DNA of 16,913 bases from UBA4660 sp034408895 (GTDB taxonomy: Bacteria > Bacteroidota > Bacteroidia > Flavobacteriales_D > Sanyastnellaceae), in the NCBI GenBank assembly GCA_034408895.1, contig JAWXCI010000072.1:1-16913 (forward strand). Reading direction: 5' to 3'. Of the stretch, positions 12,727 to 16,913 are shown piece by piece. The position numbers and the translations under genes were made by a program. Position 1 is the first letter of the stretch. The number at the start of each line of letters is the position of its first letter. The notes beneath the pieces were generated by a model. That model searched no databases. It saw only the letters and a list, made by a program, of their open reading frames with translations, and had not been told where the DNA came from.

Positions 12727-14837
12727 TTATGGTTTTGCGTTTGCTTTTCCTTTTACTTTAGCTATTACCTCTTCGGCAATGCTGGCGGGTGCAGGTGCGA
12801 AGTGGCTGAACTCCATTGTAGATGTGGCGCGACCCGATGTGATAGTACGCAGGTCGGTCACGTAACCAAACATGGATGCGAGTGGCACTTTGCCGTTAAT
12901 AACAGTTGCACGATTACGCTCACCAGTTCCTTCGATGATTCCCCTGCGCTTGTTGAGGTCTCCAATCACGTCACCCATGTTGTGTTCAGGTGTCACCACT
13001 TCGAGCTTCATAATGGGTTCGAGGATGATGGGTTTGCACTTAGGCACTGCCTCGCGGTAGGCCATCTTTGCGCAGAGTTCAAATGAAAGTGCATCAGAGT
13101 CCACTGCGTGGTAAGAACCGTCAATAAGTTCTACTGTGAGAGTGTCCATTTGGTATCCGGCAAGCACACCATTATGCATGGCTTCTTTAAATCCTTTCTC
13201 TACGGATGGAATGAATTCACGAGGAACGTTACCACCCTTAATAGAGTTGATGAACACGAGTCCTGTTTTCTCAGGGTCAGTGTTCGGAGAAATTTTAATC
13301 TTGATATCAGCGAACTTACCGCGGCCACCCGTTTGCTTCTTGTACACTTCGCGGTATTCTATACCGGATGTGATGGTCTCTTTGTAAGTGACCTGTGGCG
13401 CTCCCTGGTTGCATTCCACTTTGAACTCGCGCTTGAGGCGGTCTACAATTATTTCGAGGTGTAGCTCTCCCATGCCGGAGATAATGGTCTGGCTTGTTTC
13501 ATGGTCGGTGCGCACCTGGAATGTGGGGTCTTCCTCGGCTAATTTCGCCAATGCCATTCCCAGTTTATCGAAGTCGGCCTGGGTTTTAGGTTCTACTGCT
13601 ATTCCGATAACGGGTTCTGGGAAATCCATTGCCTCGAGAACGATGGGGTGTTTCTCGTCACACAATGTGTCACCGGTTTTGATGTCTTTGAAACCTACCA
13701 CGGCTCCAATGTCGCCTGCTCCCAATTGATCAATGGGGTTTTGCTTGTTGGCGTGCATCTGGAAGATGCGGGAGATACGTTCTTTGTTTCCGCTGCGGGC
13801 ATTTAATACATAAGAACCTGCATTGAGCATTCCGCTGTAAACACGGGTGAATGCGAGGCGGCCCACATAAGGGTCGGTGGCAATCTTGAAAGCAAGTGCA
13901 GCAAAAGGTTGATTGTAGTCCGGCTTGCGTGACTCTTCCAGGCCGGTATCGGGATTGATTCCCAACGTAGCTTTTTTGTCGAGTGGTGAGGGCATTAGTT
14001 CCATCACCAGATCAAGCATGGTTTGTACACCTTTATTCTTAAATGCAGAACCACATACCATGGGCACAATCTTGTGATCGAGCACAGCTTTGCGGAGGGC
14101 ATCGAGTACTTCGCGCTCGGTGATGGTTTCCGGGGCATCGAAGAATTTCTGCATTAAATTGTCATCGTATTCTGATACTGCTTCGAGAAGTTTTTCGCGG
14201 TACACCAACGCTTCATCAATCATATCGGCAGGGATGTCAATAGTCTCGTAGGTCATTCCCTTGTCTGTTTCATTCCAGATCATGCCGCGCCAGTTGATGA
14301 GGTCTATCACGCCTTTGAAATCATCTTCAGCACCGATGGGAAGTTGAAGTGCAACTGCATTTGAACCCAACATTTCGCGCACTTGGTGGCAAACGTTGAG
14401 AAAGTCCGAACCCTGACGGTCCATCTTGTTTACAAAACCAATACGCGCCACGTTGTAGTTATTGGCCAGGCGCCAGTTGGTTTCTGATTGTGGTTCTACT
14501 CCATCCACCGCGGAGAAGAGGAACACCAACCCATCGAGTACGCGCAGAGAGCGGTTCACCTCTACGGTGAAGTCCACGTGGCCGGGTGTATCTATGATGT
14601 TGATGTGGTATTTGTTGTTACGGTAATTCCAGAATACCGTGGTGGCGGCTGAGGTGATGGTGATGCCGCGTTCCTGTTCCTGTACCATCCAGTCCATGGT
14701 GGCTGCACCATCGTGCACTTCGCCCATTTTATGGCTGACACCTGAGTAATAAAGTATACGCTCGGTGCAGGTGGTTTTTCCTGCATCAATGTGGCGGCAA
14801 TCCCGATGTTTCTTGTATATGCTAAGTCTCTCGACAT
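12727..14837 (-). CDS. fusA: Elongation factor G, split by an apparent one-base frameshift in the P-loop
   Basis: EF-G is the GTPase that drives ribosomal translocation. Translation from ATG 14835-14837 gives MSRDLAYTRNIGIAA and then leaves frame; restoring one C between 14792 and 14793 (GCCGCCACATT to GCCGCCCACATT) continues with HIDAGKTTCTERILYYSGVS and joins the long open frame. The repaired protein is 703 residues, the usual length, with RGITI (57-61), DTPGH (83-87) and NKMD (137-140) intact, then domains II-V up to the C-terminal end. As assembled, the long frame alone could start only at an internal ATG at 14727, losing the P-loop. Because fusA is essential and all else is intact, an error in the sequence is most likely. 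It is followed by rpsJ after 9 nt. Confidence 0.96.
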
Positions 14838-14842
14838 TCTTA

Positions 14843-14870
14843 ATTTGAGCTATGAGCTTTGAGCTATGAG
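14843..14870 (-). repeat. Four tandem 7-bp units filling the rpsG-fusA spacer
   Basis: On the plus strand the bases read ATTTGAG, CTATGAG, CTTTGAG, CTATGAG, four 7-bp units of consensus CTWTGAG; seen another way it is a 13-bp sequence, TTTGAGCTATGAG, repeated exactly at 14844-14856 and 14858-14870. It occupies 28 of the 34 bases between rpsG and fusA and ends five bases before the fusA ATG, so it forms nearly the whole ribosome-landing region of fusA. Confidence 0.9.
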
Positions 14871-14871
14871 A

Positions 14872-15339
14872 TTAGAATCTGAAGTGGGAGAAGGCTTTGT
14901 TGGCTTCGGCCATGCGGTGTACGTCTTCTTTCTTTTTGAATGCTGCACCTTCACCTTTAGCTGCGGACATTATTTCACCGGCCAGTTTTTCGGCCATTGT
15001 TTTTTCGTTGCGGCTGCGGGCGTAACCGATGAGCCATTTGATGGCCATTGAGTTTTTGCGCGAATCGCGGATGGGAGATGGAATCTGGAATGTGGCTCCT
15101 CCTACTCTGCGGCTGCGCACTTCTACAGCGGGTGTAACATTTTCAACTGCTTTTTTCCAGGTTTCAAGTCCTTCTTCTTTTGTCTTATCAGTAACGCGAT
15201 CAATGGCTTCGTAAAATATGCCGAAGGCTGTACTTTTCTTTCCTTGCAACATGAGGTTGTTCACGAATTTGGTTACGGCCACATCGTTGAAACGTGGGTC
15301 GGGCAGCACTGTAATCTTTTTTGCTTTTCTTCTTCTCAT
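14872..15339 (-). CDS. rpsG: 30S ribosomal protein uS7 (S7)
   Basis: The 155-residue product begins MRRRKAKKITVLPDPRFNDV and contains TKFVNNLMLQGKKSTAFGIF, VENVTPAVEVRSRRVGGATF and QIPSPIRDSRKNSMAIKWLI, then KLAGEIMSAAKGEGAAFKKK and EDVHRMAEANKAFSHFRF. The D-P-x-F-x-D, G-K-K-x-x-A and V-E-V-R-S-R-R-V-G-G-A-x-x-Q motifs identify uS7, the primary binder that nucleates the 30S head and in E. coli represses its own operon through the rpsL-rpsG spacer. Here that spacer is 72 nt and holds a degenerate palindrome. Confidence 0.99.
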   Translation of the reverse strand: MRRRKAKKITVLPDPRFNDVAVTKFVNNLMLQGKKSTAFGIFYEAIDRVTDKTKEEGLETWKKAVENVTPAVEVRSRRVGGATFQIPSPIRDSRKNSMAIKWLIGYARSRNEKTMAEKLAGEIMSAAKGEGAAFKKKEDVHRMAEANKAFSHFRF

Positions 15340-15380
15340 GAACTGATTTGTTGATTTGCTATCGCGTTTTGAAAATTGCC

Positions 15381-15398
15381 TCCCAGTTGTTATCGGGA
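15381..15398. repeat. Degenerate palindrome of the TCCCGATAGCTATCGGGA type, copy 2 (rpsL-rpsG spacer)
   Basis: Bases 15381-15398 read TCCCAGTTGTTATCGGGA, matching the idealised palindrome at 14 of 18 positions with both outer arms TCCC and GGGA intact. It lies in the middle of the 72-nt spacer between rpsL and rpsG. It is the most diverged of the three copies in the window, so the match alone is weak; the conserved right half TATCGGGA and the spacer location support it. Confidence 0.5.
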
Positions 15399-15411
15399 TG
15401 ACTGTTGCAAA

Positions 15412-15825
15412 TTACTTTTTCTTGGTGGTTGTGGTGGCTGCTGCTGCGGCTCCTGGTTTAGGTCTTTTGGTTCCGTACTTACTTCTGCGCTGACCGCGGC
15501 CTGAAACTCCTGCGGTATCGAGTGCTCCTCGAACAATGTGATAACGCACTCCGGGAAGGTCTTTTACCCTGCCGCCACGAACGAGCACGATGCTGTGTTC
15601 CTGGAGGTTGTGGCCTTCGCCACCTATGTAGGCAATGACTTCGAACTTGTTGGTGAGCCTCACTTTGGCCACTTTACGAAGGGCTGAGTTTGGCTTCTTT
15701 GGTGTAGTAGTATACACCTTGGTGCACACTCCTCTGCGCTGTGGACAAGAGGTGAGTGCAATGGACTTACTTCTGTAAGTTTTGGGGTTGCGACCCTTGC
15801 GAATAAGTTGTTGAACGGTTGGCAT
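15412..15825 (-). CDS. rpsL: 30S ribosomal protein uS12 (S12)
   Basis: The 137-residue product starts MPTVQQLIRKGRNPKTYRSK and includes CPQRRGVCTKVYTTTPKKPN, SALRKVAKVRLTNKFEVIAY and RGGRVKDLPGVRYHIVRGAL. uS12 lies at the decoding centre. Lys43 and Lys88, the positions where streptomycin-resistance substitutions arise in other bacteria, are both Lys, so no such change is present. A C-terminal tail of five Ala, four Thr and three Lys after KRPKPG extends it beyond the 124 residues of E. coli. It is the first gene of the operon, about 70 nt downstream of the predicted promoter. Confidence 0.99.
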   Translation of the reverse strand: MPTVQQLIRKGRNPKTYRSKSIALTSCPQRRGVCTKVYTTTPKKPNSALRKVAKVRLTNKFEVIAYIGGEGHNLQEHSIVLVRGGRVKDLPGVRYHIVRGALDTAGVSGRGQRRSKYGTKRPKPGAAAAATTTTKKK

Positions 15826-15860
15826 AATTTGCTTAAAGTCCTTTTAAATACTGAGTTTGA

Positions 15861-15872
15861 GGACAATAGTCC
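15861..15872 (-). other. Short inverted repeat in the rpsL leader
   Basis: GGACAATAGTCC is a 4-bp inverted repeat around a 4-nt loop (GGAC-UAUU-GUCC in the mRNA) in the predicted 5' leader of rpsL, about 36 nt before the ATG. It could be a leader hairpin, but at this stem length chance is quite possible. Confidence 0.3.
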
Positions 15873-15894
15873 ATCTTCCCTAAAAACGGGGGCG

Positions 15895-15924
15895 CAAATG
15901 TAATTGGTTCTTTGAGTTGCGCAA
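15895..15924 (-). promoter_or_regulatory. Bacteroidetes-type promoter for the rpsL operon (TTG-N19-TACATTTG)
   Basis: On the minus strand TTG (15922-15924) is separated by exactly 19 nt from TACATTTG (15895-15902). This matches the -33 TTG and -7 TAnnTTTG consensus recognised by the unusual primary sigma factor of Bacteroidota. Transcription would start roughly 5-10 nt downstream, giving a 5' leader of about 60-65 nt before the rpsL ATG at 15825. No other promoter of this quality was noticed in the operon spacers. Confidence 0.85.
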
Positions 15925-15942
15925 GTGTGAGAGTGAAATAGT

Positions 15943-15961
15943 TTGAAAAAAGTTTTTTCAA
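15943..15961. repeat. 19-bp A/T palindrome upstream of the rpsL promoter
   Basis: TTGAAAAAAGTTTTTTCAA is a perfect palindrome with 9-bp arms around a central G. It begins 18 bp upstream of the -33 element, where A-tracts act as UP elements in other bacteria. It could raise rpsL promoter activity, be a regulator site, or be a weak terminator for the gene upstream; the sequence alone does not decide. Confidence 0.6.
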
Positions 15962-16024
15962 CATGCTAAGGGACTGATAGGATGGATGAGAACGGATATG
16001 AATTTTTCAGTTTGAAAATTTGAA

Positions 16025-16042
16025 TCCCAATAGCTATCGAGA
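16025..16042. repeat. Imperfect palindrome of the TCCCGATAGCTATCGGGA type, copy 3 (upstream of rpsL)
   Basis: Bases 16025-16042 read TCCCAATAGCTATCGAGA, matching the idealised 18-bp palindrome at 16 of 18 positions, with the central ATAGCTAT intact. It is flanked on the left by TTTGAAAATTTGAA, echoing the A+T-rich heptad spacers elsewhere in the window. Short open frames crossing it are probably artefacts. Confidence 0.7.
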
Positions 16043-16234
16043 TTGAAAATGGAAAACGGTGCAAGCAATTGAAAGTCGTTGAAAAGAAATTGGAGGATAT
16101 TGACAGAAAATCTGTGGTTGTTGACCCTTCCTGAAATTAGGTTGACGCATTTTGCGAACAATTAAAACTCAACATGGAAGAACAAAAAGCAATTTTTAAA
16201 GTTGAAAAGCGGTGGATAATTCGGGAACTGCCAA

Positions 16235-16891
16235 CTACCCACTGCCTTTCCTCTTCGTCACCACAAAAAGCGCCCTCTTTTCCGGTTCATTCACAAAAAC
16301 CGTTTCCGCGGCATCGCTGGCTTGCACCATATAGGCCCATATTGCATTGAATGCATCGTGCCTTGCGCCTGTGTTTAGGGGGCGCAGTCGTTTTTGTTTT
16401 TCGTGGGCTTTTTCTGCTGTTTTTATGCTGGCTGCTGTGGTGCTTAGTGCTGTAATCTGGGCTACTGTCATGCCGCGGGCCACCAGCAGGGCCTGCACAC
16501 TCACGGCCAGTTCATGACTTAGCTCCATATATATATGGTGGTTGGCGGCGCTGTGCCGGGTTTTTTGACCTTGGGCAAAGTGGAACTGCTGGTATTGTGC
16601 GCTTTTGGAGCCAAATGCCTTGGCGGCAAAAAACCGCAAATCGCGCAGTGCCGCCATGCTTTCATCCACCCGGGCCAGCACATCGGCCCCCAGTCCGCGC
16701 TGTTTGTCTTGCAGGTTTTCGTCAGTGGGTTGCGCTTCTGCCGTGTCGTTGGCGGCTTGCCAAAGCAATCCCCAAGCGTTGTTCATGCTGGAATCGAAGG
16801 CAGTGAACGGTGCGATGTAATCTTTGAAGTGTTTCAGGTGCGCGCGGCTTTGGTGCAAGGCATCGGCCAGGGCTTCTTTGGTTGGCATCAT
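16235..16891 (-). CDS. Unrecognised helical protein, start uncertain
   Basis: From the ATG at 16889-16891 the product is 218 residues; a second ATG follows at once. I do not recognise a family. It has no signal peptide, no membrane segment, no cysteine and no visible catalytic motif. Composition (Ala, Gln, Lys, Glu and heptad-like stretches such as KSAQYQQFHFAQGQKTRHSA, and HELAVSVQALLVARGMTVAQ) suggests a mostly alpha-helical soluble protein, ending in a basic KRKGSG tail. The codons are clearly richer in G and C than those of the ribosomal genes. The frame has no stop between 16891 and the right edge, so the true start may lie outside the window. Its stop TAG falls inside a degenerate AACTGCC-like repeat. 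It is on the operon strand but upstream of the rpsL promoter, so probably a separate unit. Confidence 0.75.
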   Translation of the reverse strand: MMPTKEALADALHQSRAHLKHFKDYIAPFTAFDSSMNNAWGLLWQAANDTAEAQPTDENLQDKQRGLGADVLARVDESMAALRDLRFFAAKAFGSKSAQYQQFHFAQGQKTRHSAANHHIYMELSHELAVSVQALLVARGMTVAQITALSTTAASIKTAEKAHEKQKRLRPLNTGARHDAFNAIWAYMVQASDAAETVFVNEPEKRALFVVTKRKGSG

Positions 16892-16913
16892 GGTATATGT
16901 GCGGCTGCGCTGG

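Larger units (their letters stand above)
15826..16234. other. Gene-poor interval upstream of rpsL
   Basis: This 409-nt interval holds the rpsL leader and promoter, a 19-bp A/T palindrome, one degenerate copy of the TCCCGATAGCTATCGGGA-type repeat flanked by TTTGAA-like A+T-rich sequence, and, at its right end next to the neighbouring gene's stop, a degenerate AACTGCC-type tandem (about 16225-16247, running into that gene). Open frames across it are short and run through the repeats, so no gene is called here. No RNA gene or convincing intrinsic terminator was recognised. Confidence 0.7.

Noticed and set aside
14785..14800. Programmed ribosomal frameshifting in fusA
   Set aside because: GCCGCCACATT is not a recognisable slippery site, no stimulatory element was seen, and EF-G is not known to use frameshifting; a base error is simpler.
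14592..14837. Treating the 81-residue frame starting MSRDLAYTRN as a separate small gene
   Set aside because: Its first 15 residues are the EF-G N-terminus and the rest is out-of-frame fusA; it is one half of a frameshifted gene.
15958..16161. 67-residue minus-strand frame upstream of rpsL
   Set aside because: It runs through the A/T palindrome and the TCCC...GGGA repeat; the residues around FNLDSYWDSNFQ simply translate that repeat.
16174..16350. 58-codon plus-strand frame starting MEEQKAIFKVEKRW
   Set aside because: It overlaps the end of the 16235-16891 gene on the opposite strand, crosses the AACTGCC-type repeat and shows no family signature.
16527..16540. CCATATATATATGG palindrome
   Set aside because: It lies inside the coding sequence of the unknown gene (encoding His-His-Ile-Tyr-Met) and is a simple AT alternation; no regulatory role is supported.
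1..16913. CRISPR arrays, tRNA or rRNA genes, insertion sequences, attachment sites or a novel defence system
   Set aside because: No regularly spaced long repeats, cloverleaf-like sequence, transposase or integrase frame was seen; nearly all of the window is occupied by translation genes.

Overview
This window is the central part of a Bacteroidota (Bacteroidetes) translation super-operon, read entirely from the minus strand. In transcription order (high to low coordinate) it runs rpsL, rpsG, fusA, rpsJ, rplC, rplD, rplW, rplB, rpsS, rplV, rpsC, rplP, rpmC, rpsQ, rplN, rplX, rplE, rpsN, rpsH, rplF, rplR, rpsE, rpmD, rplO, secY, map, infA, rpmJ, rpsM and the 5' part of rpsK, which is cut by the left edge. 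The phylum call rests on four things: rpsJ directly follows fusA with no tuf between them; the order is secY-map-infA-rpmJ-rpsM; start codons lack clear Shine-Dalgarno sites and have A-rich leaders; and a textbook Bacteroidetes promoter (TTG-N19-TACATTTG) lies upstream of rpsL. The EF-G N-terminus and the intergenic repeat style suggest a Chitinophagales/Sphingobacteria-like lineage, but that finer placement is a guess.

Layout: 1-207 partial rpsK; 238-1136 rpsM, rpmJ and infA, with unusually long, repeat-bearing spacers; 1114-3305 map and secY; 3312-7932 the spc block; 7951-12717 the S10 block; 12727-15825 the str block; 15826-16234 a gene-poor region with the operon promoter and repeats; 16235-16891 an unrecognised, more G+C-rich gene on the same strand whose reading frame stays open to the right edge. 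Two small genes, rpmJ (bL36) and rpmD (uL30), are easily missed because of their size.

The genes form one functional unit: ribosomal proteins of both subunits, initiation factor 1, elongation factor G, the SecY channel and methionine aminopeptidase. Most spacers are 5-35 nt, with overlaps at rplC/rplD, rplE/rplX, rplR/rpsE and map/infA. One promoter is visible and no internal terminator was recognised, so co-transcription is likely.

No new biological system is apparent. The points that merit a look are a one-base frameshift in the GTPase P-loop of fusA (most likely an assembly error), 7-bp-period tandem repeats in three operon spacers, three degenerate copies of a palindrome related to TCCCGATAGCTATCGGGA in spacers, an RGD-rich tail on ribosomal protein uS3, and the zinc-ligand-free forms of uS14 and bL36.
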